Below are positions 45,901 through 50,010 of a stretch of DNA of 64,000 nt, one piece after another; position 1 is the first letter of the stretch, and every line of letters begins with the position of its first letter. The notes beneath the pieces are model-generated. The model had not been told where the DNA came from and ran no database searches. It saw only the letters and a list, made by a program, of their open reading frames with translations. Source of the DNA: Watersipora subatra (Eukaryota; Bryozoa; Gymnolaemata; Cheilostomatida; Watersiporidae); assembly GCF_963576615.1 (NCBI RefSeq), contig NC_088711.1:19810182-19874181 (forward strand), read 5' to 3'. Position numbers and translations under genes: made by a program.

Positions 45901-47142
45901 TTTAAATAACGGAGAGTCTACCTGATGCCAGTCACTGATACTGTTGTGAGTTAGATTGAGTTCCTTAACAGCGGAGCAAAGTGTGGACAATGCATTGGTG
46001 TCCCCTGCACATGTTATGTTGTAGGACTCAAGGCCAATACTATCAGGCAGCTGAAGAACTTGACCAGCTGAAGAAACAAAAGATGCATTAGACAAGTTGA
46101 ATTAAAATACTAAATTTGCTATTCAAATGATATCTGAAAATCATGTGAAATAATTGAAATAATCAAACCTAGACATTCCTGGAAAATTCGAAGTTTGCGC
46201 CAGCAGATTCTGACAGATGAGGTCAGAAAAATTTCTTCTTAAACTGTGCATGCAATGCTTATACGTAGAACAGAAAAAGCCTTGCTTAAAGATATGCTTA
46301 CACAACATTGTAGTAAATTTTATTAGAATGTATTGATATTTTTCTATCATTTGCAATTGTTTTTGATGTTTGAGGTGATCTGACTGCCAGAATGCTTCAA
46401 GATTAAAATCAACAAAATTTGATCACAGTTAAAACGTTCAGAAAACAAATGTGTGCAAAATAACGTCACTAGTTAATATCGTTGCAATAGTTGATCGAGA
46501 CTATAATAGCCTCGATCAAGCTAATGTGCAATTATGTCATCTATAATTGAAAAGAGACTGACGGAATAAAGACGTGTAATGCTGCCACTTGAACTCAATA
46601 ATTTAGTTCAAGTGACAGCATTACCCATCTATTCTGTAAGTCTCTTTTCAAAGTCTATAGATGTCATAATCACACATTAGCTTGAATCTTAGTGGTTTAC
46701 CCGCGATTGAGTTTTTCGAATTTAATCTTGAAACATCCTGGCAGTCAGATCACCTCAAACATAAAAAACAATCGCAAATGATAGAAAAGTACTGATAAGT
46801 TCCGATAAAATTTTGTGTACATTCATTTTTAAAACTGGATTTCAGTTATGGTCCATATAATGAACCTTATTCTCATTCTATGCTCATGATCACACCCAGT
46901 CCTATGAGAAATAGTACCGAAGTATACCATATCACACAACACAACTTGGAGAAGCTTGTTTAGCGAGTTAAAAACAAATAGCTTTGATAGGTCTTACCTG
47001 TTTTTCCTGGACCTTTGGCCGGTACAAAAATTTCACAGAAGTCGCTGTGATCCTCTTCTTTTCCACTTGTAGCATCATAATCGTACTTTTCATGTATCGC
47101 AGTCAGTATGGATTTAGAATGTTGTACATTTGGTGAAGCCAT
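9719..47142 (-). CDS. TBCEL: TBCEL, tubulin-folding cofactor E-like protein (eight exons)
   Basis: TBCEL is a relative of tubulin cofactor E that lacks the CAP-Gly domain and is known to destabilise tubulin and act on microtubule turnover. Coding exons, in order of transcription, are 46998-47142, 45922-46067, 44937-45115, 42680-42870, 16719-16867, 14539-14687, 14268-14407 and 9719-9927. All joins have AG acceptors and GT donors and keep frame. The total is 1,308 bp, or 435 residues plus stop, close to the vertebrate protein (about 424). Residues about 60-330 are leucine-rich repeats (for example CSAVKELNLTHNSISDWHQ and FPKLRNLTLAHNNI). About 330-380 bridge to a C-terminal ubiquitin-like domain that starts after LAEVDMTP and includes GQLKKCLSKFV. 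The start is the first Met of exon 1. Intron 4 is 25,812 bp and holds the tRNA-Lys array. Confidence 0.93.
10335..12540. repeat. Inverted repeat pair in TBCEL intron 7
   Basis: The arm at about 10,335-10,800 matches about 12,075-12,540 in reverse complement; both contain, for example, TTTATGATAAATGCA and a rare run ending in CACACAACTC. The spacer is about 1.3 kb. A further direct repeat of about 60 bp (about 10,275-10,335 and 13,005-13,065, sharing AGATCAACTATATTATATTA) lies outside, so several insertions are nested. Confidence 0.6.
11480..12951. mobile_element. DNA transposon-like element with about 40-bp terminal inverted repeats
   Basis: The left end GAAATTCCACTGTCATAGAG (11,481) and the reverse complement of the right end (ending 12,950) agree for about 40 bp, through GCCCACGACCAAAGTGATA. 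Both ends sit in CTAG, so the target duplication is either TA or CTAG. It contains the open frame at 12,539-12,937. The superfamily is not assigned. Confidence 0.55.
12539..12937 (+). CDS. Hypothetical basic, low-complexity protein fragment in a transposon-like element
   Basis: A 132-codon frame from ATG 12,539 starts MDIQLPRTPRRRRRSGRPS and runs into Ser/Asn/Gln-rich sequence and an acidic PDDDDVPS patch. It resembles a disordered protein N terminus. The last 10 or so codons read into the terminal inverted repeat, so the frame is probably a first exon or a truncated remnant. No family recognised. Confidence 0.3.
   Translation: MDIQLPRTPRRRRRSGRPSVSQLLQLNRRINRRSSPQPSTSNANGQQHATQINNNNTSDSDNSLVDVAGDVNDMDLVAPLFPDDDDVPSNLFYIISNNSHLHYTLSIPADNYFFNNQQYPFFFSLSLWSWAV
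13066..14267 (-). other. TBCEL intron 7, proximal part
   Basis: AT-rich intron sequence with no recognised gene or element. It includes a short palindrome ATCGATTGAT/ATCAATCGAT at about 13,751-13,772. Confidence 0.4.
14268..14407 (-). CDS. TBCEL: TBCEL exon 7
   Basis: Encodes YHELVAKHGTLQQLAEVDMT, strongly typical of TBCEL, and the first strand of the ubiquitin-like domain. The donor is GTATG at 14267. Confidence 0.92.
14539..14687 (-). CDS. TBCEL: TBCEL exon 6
   Basis: Encodes the linker after the repeats: ADREKLMRLLSVHFSQLRL, then NGSPAVSGDTAERVYMRHF, which matches the LRRcap-like region of the family. It ends in phase 2 before GTTAGT. Confidence 0.88.
15881..16353 (+). repeat. About 40-bp minisatellite in TBCEL intron 5
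   Basis: Eleven imperfect copies of a 38-52 bp unit with core GGACTAATCCCTTCAGATAA. The first three to four copies (from about 15,890) and a second set from about 16,055 are nearly the same in order, showing a block duplication within the array. One copy near 16,210 has a 10-bp insertion. Confidence 0.85.
16625..16661. other. Perfect 17-bp hairpin in TBCEL intron 5
   Basis: ATCGCTCCATTTTACTT is followed by the 3-nt loop ATG and its exact reverse complement. It lies 57 nt downstream of the exon 5 donor in the transcript. Its role is unknown. Confidence 0.8.
16719..16867 (-). CDS. TBCEL: TBCEL exon 5
   Basis: Encodes FAHLSVLNMNNTAISEWDEL, the last leucine-rich repeat, and IRLFSIPLTS. It joins exon 4 in frame across the 25.8-kb intron. 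The bounds are TTTTTTGTAG and GTGAGTATG. Confidence 0.9.
16868..17630 (-). other. TBCEL intron 4, 3' flank of the tRNA array
   Basis: Unique-looking intron sequence between exon 5 and the array. A 126-codon minus-strand frame (16,929-17,309) has no family features and does not join the exons in frame, so it is not annotated. Confidence 0.5.
17631..17698 (-). pseudogene. tRNA-Lys pseudogene, array edge
   Basis: The 5' half of the tRNA is near normal, but the anticodon loop has changed (CCTTTAT in place of CTCTTAA) and the T arm is destroyed, with no B box. The length is 68 nt. Confidence 0.8.
18066..18107 (-). pseudogene. tRNA-Lys pseudogene, 5' half deleted
   Basis: The 3' half, including the T arm and part of the anticodon loop, matches the consensus. 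A deletion then joins it directly to the upstream spacer, removing the D arm and A box. Confidence 0.85.
18421..19296. mobile_element. TTAA-flanked MITE inserted in the tRNA array
   Basis: 876 bp with terminal inverted repeats: the left AGTTTGACTTGCAACAAAAT and the reverse complement of the right (AGGTTGACTTGCAACAAAAT) agree for about 28 bp. The right flank is TTAA and the left flank TGAA, a likely mutated TTAA. It splits a spacer between ATTATCAT and AACATGTGG. A second copy is at 51,717-52,632. TTAA targets are typical of piggyBac-type transposition. No transposase is encoded. Confidence 0.75.
19349..19421 (-). tRNA. tRNA-Lys(CUU), D-arm variant
   Basis: The D stem reads GTTT/AAGC instead of GCTC/GAGC: C13-G22 has become U13-A22, a compensated change, and C11 is now U, giving a G-U pair. 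It also has U66 (wobble with G7) and U40. The anticodon loop CTCTTAA is intact. Same D-arm type as 25,052, 28,067 and 36,775. Confidence 0.8.
19789..19861 (-). tRNA. tRNA-Lys(CUU), consensus copy
   Basis: This is the array's reference sequence, found unchanged in 19 copies. The acceptor stem GCCCGGG pairs with CTCGGGC (one G-U), with discriminator G73. The A box is TGGCTCAGTCGGTAGAGC, the anticodon stem TGGGA/TCCCA, the loop CTCTTAA with anticodon CUU, the T stem GTGGG/CCCAC, and the B box GGTTCGAGCCC. No intron and no encoded CCA. A TTTT run for polymerase III termination follows within about 5 nt (plus-strand AAAAC just left of the gene). Confidence 0.95.
20227..20299 (-). tRNA. tRNA-Lys(CUU), consensus copy
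   Basis: Identical to the consensus. A near terminator TTTT is followed by a second, longer T run. Confidence 0.95.
20667..20739 (-). tRNA. tRNA-Lys(CUU) with U33 changed to G
   Basis: The anticodon loop is CGCTTAA: the near-universal U33 before the anticodon is G. C3 is U, giving a U-G pair with G70. Stems otherwise hold. Folding may be normal but decoding is likely impaired. Same as 24,177. Confidence 0.75.
21107..21179 (-). tRNA. tRNA-Lys(CUU), near-consensus
   Basis: Two changes: U40, pairing with G30, and a C to U change in the D loop giving AGTTGG, which fits the A-box consensus at least as well. Likely functional. Confidence 0.9.
21542..21614 (-). tRNA. tRNA-Lys(CUU), degraded variant
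   Basis: Carries the acceptor and T-stem mismatches of the GCACGAGG class plus U3 and a B box changed to GGTTTGAGCCC (C56 to U). Probably a pseudogene in function. Confidence 0.55.
21981..22053 (-). tRNA. tRNA-Lys(CUU), consensus copy
   Basis: Identical to the consensus gene, but its 3' flank has lost the usual TTTT close to the gene; the first T run lies about 10 nt downstream. Confidence 0.93.
22420..22492 (-). tRNA. tRNA-Lys(CUU), acceptor/T-stem mismatch class
   Basis: U70 opposes C3 and A50 opposes A64. The variable loop has U48 and the anticodon stem has a G30-U40 wobble. The B box GGTTCGAACCC is intact, so transcription is possible. Confidence 0.65.
22859..22931 (-). tRNA. tRNA-Lys(CUU), degraded D-stem and B-box variant
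   Basis: The loop is TTCTTAA (C32 to U), the D stem has a C11-C24 mismatch, and the B box reads GGTTTGAGCCC. Same changes as 27,247 and 35,955. Confidence 0.6.
23299..23371 (-). tRNA. tRNA-Lys(CUU), consensus copy
   Basis: Consensus. It begins a block that repeats 19,789 onwards at an offset of 3,510 bp. Confidence 0.95.
23737..23809 (-). tRNA. tRNA-Lys(CUU), consensus copy
   Basis: Consensus; block partner of 20,227, with the same 3' flank. Confidence 0.95.
24177..24249 (-). tRNA. tRNA-Lys(CUU) with U33 changed to G
   Basis: Block partner of 20,667 with the same U33G and C3U changes, so this allele was copied by segmental duplication. Confidence 0.75.
24617..24689 (-). tRNA. tRNA-Lys(CUU), near-consensus
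   Basis: Block partner of 21,107 with the same D-loop and U40 changes. Confidence 0.9.
25052..25124 (-). tRNA. tRNA-Lys(CUU), D-arm variant
   Basis: GTTT/AAGC D stem with U40; the acceptor stem is consensus, unlike 19,349. Confidence 0.82.
25491..25563 (-). tRNA. tRNA-Lys(CUU), consensus copy
   Basis: Consensus; the 3' flank is GTGGTTTCAC, a spacer type shared with 28,506, 30,258, 32,010 and 37,214. Confidence 0.94.
25927..25999 (-). tRNA. tRNA-Lys(CUU), acceptor/T-stem mismatch class
   Basis: C3 opposite U70 and A50 opposite A64, but with the normal anticodon stem (C40). A and B boxes are intact and the anticodon is CUU. Confidence 0.7.
26369..26441 (-). tRNA. tRNA-Lys(CUU), one acceptor mismatch
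   Basis: A71 opposes C2 in the acceptor stem; otherwise consensus. Confidence 0.8.
26808..26880 (-). tRNA. tRNA-Lys(CUU), acceptor/T-stem mismatch class with U40
   Basis: C3-U70 and A50-A64 mismatches and a G30-U40 wobble. It begins the block copied at an offset of 8,708 bp (35,516). Confidence 0.67.
27247..27319 (-). tRNA. tRNA-Lys(CUU), degraded D-stem and B-box variant
   Basis: Same allele as 22,859: C32U, C11-C24 mismatch, C56U. Confidence 0.6.
27687..27759 (-). tRNA. tRNA-Lys(CUU) with A73 discriminator
   Basis: The discriminator is A instead of G and position 3 is U (U-G pair). The upstream spacer carries the 58-bp deletion shared with 36,395. Confidence 0.83.
28067..28139 (-). tRNA. 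tRNA-Lys(CUU), D-arm variant
   Basis: GTTT/AAGC D stem and U40. It lies only 380 bp from its neighbour because of the deletion. Confidence 0.82.
28506..28578 (-). tRNA. tRNA-Lys(CUU), consensus copy; unit A of block 1
   Basis: First position of the 1,752-bp four-unit block that repeats at 30,258 and 32,010. Confidence 0.95.
28942..29014 (-). tRNA. tRNA-Lys(CUU), mismatch class with U40; unit B of block 1
   Basis: C3-U70, A50-A64 and G30-U40. Repeats at 30,694 and 32,446. Confidence 0.67.
29377..29449 (-). tRNA. tRNA-Lys(CUU), mismatch class; unit C of block 1
   Basis: C3-U70 and A50-A64 with C40. Repeats at 31,129 and 32,881. Confidence 0.7.
29819..29891 (-). tRNA. tRNA-Lys(CUU), consensus copy; unit D of block 1
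   Basis: Consensus gene with a TTTT run close downstream. Repeats at 31,571 and 33,323. Confidence 0.95.
30258..30330 (-). tRNA. tRNA-Lys(CUU), consensus copy; unit A of block 2
   Basis: Same gene and flank as 28,506. Confidence 0.95.
30694..30766 (-). tRNA. tRNA-Lys(CUU), mismatch class with U40; unit B of block 2
   Basis: Same allele as 28,942. Confidence 0.67.
31129..31201 (-). tRNA. tRNA-Lys(CUU), mismatch class; unit C of block 2
   Basis: Same allele as 29,377. Confidence 0.7.
31571..31643 (-). tRNA. tRNA-Lys(CUU), consensus copy; unit D of block 2
   Basis: Same gene and flank as 29,819. Confidence 0.95.
32010..32082 (-). tRNA. tRNA-Lys(CUU), consensus copy; unit A of block 3
   Basis: Same gene and flank as 28,506. 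Confidence 0.95.
32446..32518 (-). tRNA. tRNA-Lys(CUU), mismatch class with U40; unit B of block 3
   Basis: Same allele as 28,942. Confidence 0.67.
32881..32953 (-). tRNA. tRNA-Lys(CUU), mismatch class; unit C of block 3
   Basis: Same allele as 29,377. Confidence 0.7.
33323..33395 (-). tRNA. tRNA-Lys(CUU), consensus copy; unit D of block 3
   Basis: Consensus. The spacer to its right differs from the earlier D units, marking the end of the triplicated block. Confidence 0.95.
33763..33835 (-). tRNA. tRNA-Lys(CUU) with U33 changed to A
   Basis: The loop is CACTTAA and all other positions are consensus. An independent loss of U33 from that at 20,667. Confidence 0.78.
34199..34271 (-). tRNA. 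tRNA-Lys(CUU), damaged anticodon stem
   Basis: The stem is TGGGT/TCCCC, so the 27-43 and 31-39 pairs are lost, and the variable loop is changed. Acceptor, D and T arms are consensus. Probably inactive. Confidence 0.6.
34640..34712 (-). tRNA. tRNA-Lys(CUU), consensus copy
   Basis: Consensus. Its surrounding unit recurs at 39,406 (offset 4,766 bp). Confidence 0.95.
35081..35153 (-). tRNA. tRNA-Lys(CUU), consensus copy
   Basis: Consensus; the unit recurs at 39,847. The spacer on its right shows TGATTGAGAT in place of the usual TCATTGGGAT. Confidence 0.95.
35516..35588 (-). tRNA. tRNA-Lys(CUU), mismatch class with U40
   Basis: Block partner of 26,808 (offset 8,708 bp). Confidence 0.67.
35955..36027 (-). 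tRNA. tRNA-Lys(CUU), degraded D-stem and B-box variant
   Basis: Block partner of 27,247, with all its changes. Confidence 0.6.
36395..36467 (-). tRNA. tRNA-Lys(CUU) with A73 discriminator
   Basis: Block partner of 27,687, with the same A73, U3 and deleted spacer. Confidence 0.83.
36775..36847 (-). tRNA. tRNA-Lys(CUU), D-arm variant
   Basis: Block partner of 28,067. Confidence 0.82.
37214..37286 (-). tRNA. tRNA-Lys(CUU), consensus copy
   Basis: Consensus, type A flank. It matches both 28,506 (offset 8,708) and 25,491 (offset 11,723), marking a mosaic join. Confidence 0.95.
37650..37722 (-). tRNA. tRNA-Lys(CUU), mismatch class
   Basis: C40 form; partner of 25,927. Confidence 0.7.
38092..38164 (-). 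tRNA. tRNA-Lys(CUU), consensus copy
   Basis: Consensus; positional partner of 26,369 but without the A71 change, so that mutation arose after the duplication or was repaired here. Confidence 0.95.
38530..38602 (-). tRNA. tRNA-Lys(CUU), mismatch class with U40
   Basis: Type B unit. Confidence 0.67.
38965..39037 (-). tRNA. tRNA-Lys(CUU), mismatch class
   Basis: Type C unit, with the ACTAATCATTGGG spacer form found in blocks 1-3. Confidence 0.7.
39406..39478 (-). tRNA. tRNA-Lys(CUU), consensus copy
   Basis: Consensus; partner of 34,640. Confidence 0.95.
39847..39919 (-). tRNA. tRNA-Lys(CUU), consensus copy
   Basis: Consensus; partner of 35,081. Confidence 0.95.
40282..40354 (-). tRNA. tRNA-Lys(CUU), consensus copy
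   Basis: Consensus; the first long T run lies about 12 nt downstream instead of directly after the gene. Confidence 0.94.
40722..40794 (-). tRNA. tRNA-Lys(CUU), B-box variant
   Basis: Consensus except C56 to U, giving B box GGTTTGAGCCC, which may weaken TFIIIC binding and the T-loop fold. It is the first full-length copy of the array in the direction of transcription. Confidence 0.75.
41115..41132 (-). pseudogene. tRNA-Lys 5' remnant at the array edge
   Basis: Only about 18 nt of the 5' half remain (reverse complement GCCTGGGTGGCTCAGT), followed on the right by a degraded spacer to about 41,330. Confidence 0.6.
41493..42332 (+). repeat. 31-bp minisatellite in TBCEL intron 4
   Basis: About 27 copies of a 31-bp unit containing ATGACAAATTTAAATGTTAT and GTGAAAACT. 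The variable point is mainly the trinucleotide after GTGAAAACT (TTC, TAC, TCC). Edge copies at both ends carry ATGGTATG. It is about 350 bp from exon 4. Confidence 0.92.
42680..42870 (-). CDS. TBCEL: TBCEL exon 4
   Basis: Two leucine-rich repeats: LEELYLSGNSYEEV and LRLLQLTENNIRDW, then FPKLRNLTLAHNNI. The acceptor is TTAATTGTAG and the donor GTGAGT at 42679. The open frame continues upstream into the intron, so the splice site, not the Met, sets the start. Confidence 0.92.
43236..43576 (+). mobile_element. Helitron-like non-autonomous repeat in TBCEL intron 3
   Basis: Starts near TCTCAAAGTCCGTCTGTCTG and ends with a hairpin ACCCAGGCAATGCCGGGT (43,548-43,565), followed 7 nt later by CTAG and then T. 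A 3' hairpin just before CTRR and a TC start are Helitron hallmarks. No Rep/helicase gene. Confidence 0.5.
43577..43947 (+). mobile_element. Second Helitron-like repeat, directly adjacent
   Basis: Shares the leader TCCAGCTATAGCTATTA and ends with the hairpin ACCCGGGCAACGCCGGGT (43,919-43,936) and CTAG at 43,944-43,947. It contains an antisense tRNA-like block at about 43,655-43,728. Confidence 0.5.
44000..44265 (-). mobile_element. Inverted Helitron- or SINE-like fragment with tRNA-like block
   Basis: A reverse-oriented relative of 9036-9452. The tRNA-like block is at about 44,108-44,166 on the plus strand (A-box-like TGGTGTAGTGGGTGATAGC). The family leader TCTCAGTTTTTATC is at the right end on the minus strand. 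Confidence 0.4.
44937..45115 (-). CDS. TBCEL: TBCEL exon 3
   Basis: Has no methionine-started open frame and was found by matching the expected repeat pattern. It encodes LPSLELINVTRNPLLQL and FPVLTKLVLNFTNMTWQ between TTCTTGTAG and GTGAGT. It ends in phase 2. Confidence 0.9.
45477..45857. mobile_element. Palindromic foldback element, copy in TBCEL intron 2
   Basis: The whole element is an inverted repeat: ends TTTATTAGAAAGTATTGGTA and the reverse complement of the right end TTTATTAGAAAGTATCAGTA. It is homologous to 46,313-46,814. No coding potential. Confidence 0.65.
45922..46067 (-). CDS. TBCEL: TBCEL exon 2
   Basis: Follows a TTCTTCAG acceptor and completes the split codon. It encodes LPDSIGLESYNITCAGD, a hallmark segment of TBCE/TBCEL, and the first leucine-rich repeat. 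It ends in phase 0 before GTAGA. Confidence 0.9.
46313..46814. mobile_element. Palindromic foldback element, copy in TBCEL intron 1
   Basis: Two arms of about 240 bp meet near 46,590, at TTGAACTCAATAATTTAGTT. The ends AAATTTTATTAGAATGTATT and AAATTTTATCGGAACTTATC (right end, reversed) match each other and the copy in intron 2. A transcript would fold into a long hairpin. Confidence 0.7.
46998..47142 (-). CDS. TBCEL: TBCEL exon 1
   Basis: Encodes the start, MASPNVQHSKSILTAIHEKY. It ends in phase 1 at a GTAAG donor (46993-46997). The L..I.EKY pattern fits the N terminus of the family. Confidence 0.85.
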
Positions 47143-47208
47143 CTAAACCATCAGATGCTATACAGACATAAGATACGCACATGTAGCTATTCTGTGAATG
47201 TGTGTGTA
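47143..47208 (-). promoter_or_regulatory. Only non-transposon sequence between TBCEL ATG and the MITE
   Basis: Sixty-six bp separate the start codon from the MITE. If exon 1 is the first exon, the 5' UTR or core promoter lies here or inside the transposon. An upstream non-coding exon cannot be excluded. Confidence 0.3.
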
Positions 47209-48065
47209 CAGTAGATGCTCTTATAACGCATATCTTCTATAACATATATTCCAGATAACGTAAAAAAATTATGCAAAGTTTTCGCTTCATACTACGTAAA
47301 AAATTCCATATAACGTAAAAGTAGGGTCAACTTCTTAAATTCGATTTGAATATCTCACCGCAGTTGTAAAAAAACGACGTATAGCGTTATATCTATTATA
47401 TATACAACTTCCATAACATTCTAGTTCATCATGATAGATCGTCAGATGTGTCGACAAAATAGAGAATAGGTAGCTGCACAATTGTTAATAAATACTTAAA
47501 GGCCATCGATTGGTGCAGGTGTTACAGCGTCGGTCCACCAATCTGGATGTCAAAAGTTGTATTGCCAAAAGTTAATCCTAACCTTGACCCCTGGATACAG
47601 ATAGGTAACAGACAGGGTAGGGTAGCCACCGCAACTTTTATAGTAAAATATATTTCTGTTTTTCTTGTTTTATTGTAAACGTATAAAATATTTGTTATTA
47701 GTTTGGCTTTCTAGAATAGACTTGGCTGTCTAAAAAAAAGTAAACAAATCATCGTAAATGGACATAAAATAAGTGCGTTCCCCATCAACGTATTGTGAAA
47801 TTACCGCAATCCTTGTCTATAAAACCAGTGAAATTGACCGGAAAAAGGAGACAAGTTCTCGATGCAAACTAATAATATTACAGTTATGATACAGCCAACA
47901 AATTAAAAAGTTAACTCTAGTTTTTTTGTATGGCCAAAGGGGTGAGTTTAGACACATTAGGAATGGATTAAATAATTTACATGAGTTTACTGTTCATATA
48001 ACGTAAGATAACAACCGCGTGAACATTCCTGGAACGGATTATTTACGTCGTAGGAGCGTCTACTG
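47209..48065. mobile_element. CAGTAGA-ended MITE just upstream of TBCEL exon 1
   Basis: The terminal repeats CAGTAGATGCTCTTA and CAGTAGACGCTCCTA (reversed right end) are flanked by TA on both sides (47,207-47,208 and 48,066-48,067). CAGT ends and a TA target fit the pogo/Tc1-mariner group. At 857 bp without a transposase, it is non-autonomous. It contains several repeats of ATAACGTAA-like sequence. Confidence 0.72.
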
Positions 48066-48239
48066 TACTCTCTTTCTGTGGTGTACTATCTTTCACTTTT
48101 ACATTTATTAATATTAATAAATATATATGTATATTCATTAATAAAACTATATACCTATTTCTTAAAAGTGGTCGTATGTTTATTCGTCGTTTTGATTGTC
48201 TAGCTATAGCTATTATTTTAGCACTGCGCCTACACGTTA

Positions 48240-49655
48240 CAATGCCCCTGTTGGAAAATTTTTTTTTGTAAGGTTCAATTACTATATATATGGGGTCAAG
48301 GCCAATTCTTCTCACGCGGACATTTATGGGAAGAGCTTCGACGTTCTCTCTTCGTTCAGTCAGACAGACAGTACGATATCTCATTTTTATATTTGCACCA
48401 GTATCGATTTTGTAGTGATTTGTGTAGTTGAAATAGATTAAGAGAAAAAATAAAAACAACTGTGAAGGTTTTCAAACTTTGTCAAACAACTGTCCAGTTG
48501 TGCTGCACCAGTTGTGCTACCTGGCGTTGCTCGAGTAATAAAAAAATCTTTGGACAGAAAATTGGTTTGTATTTAACATATAACAAAATTTGCCATTCTA
48601 ATTTTCAAACTGCATATCATAAGAAAAGTTTTGATGGATAGCTTCTGATAAAACAGAAACCTTTTTTATACACATACAATTCTATGCAAGAATTGTTATT
48701 ATTAATTCAACATATTCAGGATTTTTATTTTGTTTTCTCAGTTCGTATTAATTGTATTACTACCGAATAACCTTTTATTGTAATCGTAGCAAAACCGACT
48801 TGATTTAGCTATTACTTGCTAATTATTTCACACTTATATCTAAACCCTTTTATAGTTGTTTTATTTTTTTTAATTTATTTGACCTGCTCAAAACATTTTC
48901 CTCATGATAAGAAGATTGAAAGTTACAGTTGTTTGAGAAAGTTTAAAAACCTTTACAGTTGTTTTTATTATTTTTAAATTATTTCAACTACACAAAACAC
49001 TTCTCTCTTGATATGTAGTTTAAAAGTTAGAATGGCAAATGTTGTTATATGTTAAATACAAATCAATTTTCTGTGCCAAAACCTTTTTATTACCAGTATC
49101 GTCGTATTCAAAGTTTTGATGGATAGCCTCTGGTGGAACAGCAACCTTCTTTATACATACACACTTCTATGCAAGAATTGTTATTATTAATTCACCATTA
49201 TCAGGATTTATATTTTGTTTTCTAAATTTGTATTAAATTATTAATTGTATCATTATCGAATCATATTTTATTGTAATCATAGCAAAACAGACCTAATTTA
49301 GCTATTACTTGCTAATCATTTCACATTTACACCTAAACCATTTTATAGTTCTATTTTTTTAGTTTATTTGACCTGCACAAAACATTTTTCTCATGATATG
49401 AAGTTTGAAAGTTACAGTTGTTTAACAAAGTTTGTAAACCTTCACAACTGTTTTTATTTTTTTCTCAATTAATTTCAACTACACAAAATACTACAAAAAC
49501 AACTACGCAATCGATACTGGCGAAAATGTAAAAATGAGATATCCTAGTGTCTTTGTATGACCTAACGAAGAGAGAATGTCGAAGCTCTTCCCATAAATGT
49601 CCACGTGAGAAGAATTGGCCTTGACCCCATATATAGTAACTGAACCTTATGAAAA
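48240..49655. repeat. Large inverted repeat with nested Helitron-like 3' halves
   Basis: About 48,240-48,510 and 49,380-49,655 are inverted copies; both carry, for example, GGGGTCAAGGCCAATTCTTC or its complement. Between them the motif ending CAAATCAATTTTCTGTGCC-ATTACC recurs, as at 43.5 kb, and GATATGTAGTTT-type sequence is repeated. A minus-strand frame (48,043-48,459) crosses the arm but has no family features. Confidence 0.55.
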
Positions 49656-49699
49656 ATATATATATTATGTAAATATTACAGATTATATAGATATATAAT

Positions 49700-49775
49700 C
49701 ATGATATATGTATATATCATGATTCAATAAATGCATGATATATATGTATACATATCATGCATTTATAAATATATA
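49700..49775. repeat. AT-rich nested palindromes
   Basis: Two near-perfect palindromes lie side by side: AATCATGATATATG with its mirror, then AAATGCATGATATATATG with its mirror, inside an outer ATATAATC/GATTATAT pair. Likely to extrude as a cruciform. Confidence 0.7.
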
Positions 49776-49784
49776 ATCTACAAA

Positions 49785-50010
49785 TCTCAGTGCTTGCTTG
49801 TTTGTCATCTGTCTGTTATTCGTGTGTCCAGTTATAGTAATAAAGTTGTGGGAACTAAAAATTCGCTTTGCACTGGACTTGAACACAGAACCTTCAGTTC
49901 TGCATACACTACACTGTCCAACTGGCTATACTATGAAATAAATTGTGCACATATTTATTACAACAGCCTATCTTTCATGGCTTCACGCTTAATACTTCAG
50001 CTAGCGTTAA
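49785..50010 (+). mobile_element. Helitron- or SINE-like repeat with antisense tRNA-like block
   Basis: Starts ATCTCAGTGCTTGCTTGTTT, with leader TTCGTGTGTCCAG. The antisense tRNA-like block is at about 49,880-49,935 (reversed: B-box-like GTGTTCAAGTCC). Related to 9036-9452. Confidence 0.45.

Noticed and set aside
48043..48459. 138-residue minus-strand frame
   Set aside because: It overlaps the inverted-repeat arm and a MITE end, and its composition is that of translated AT-rich repeat.
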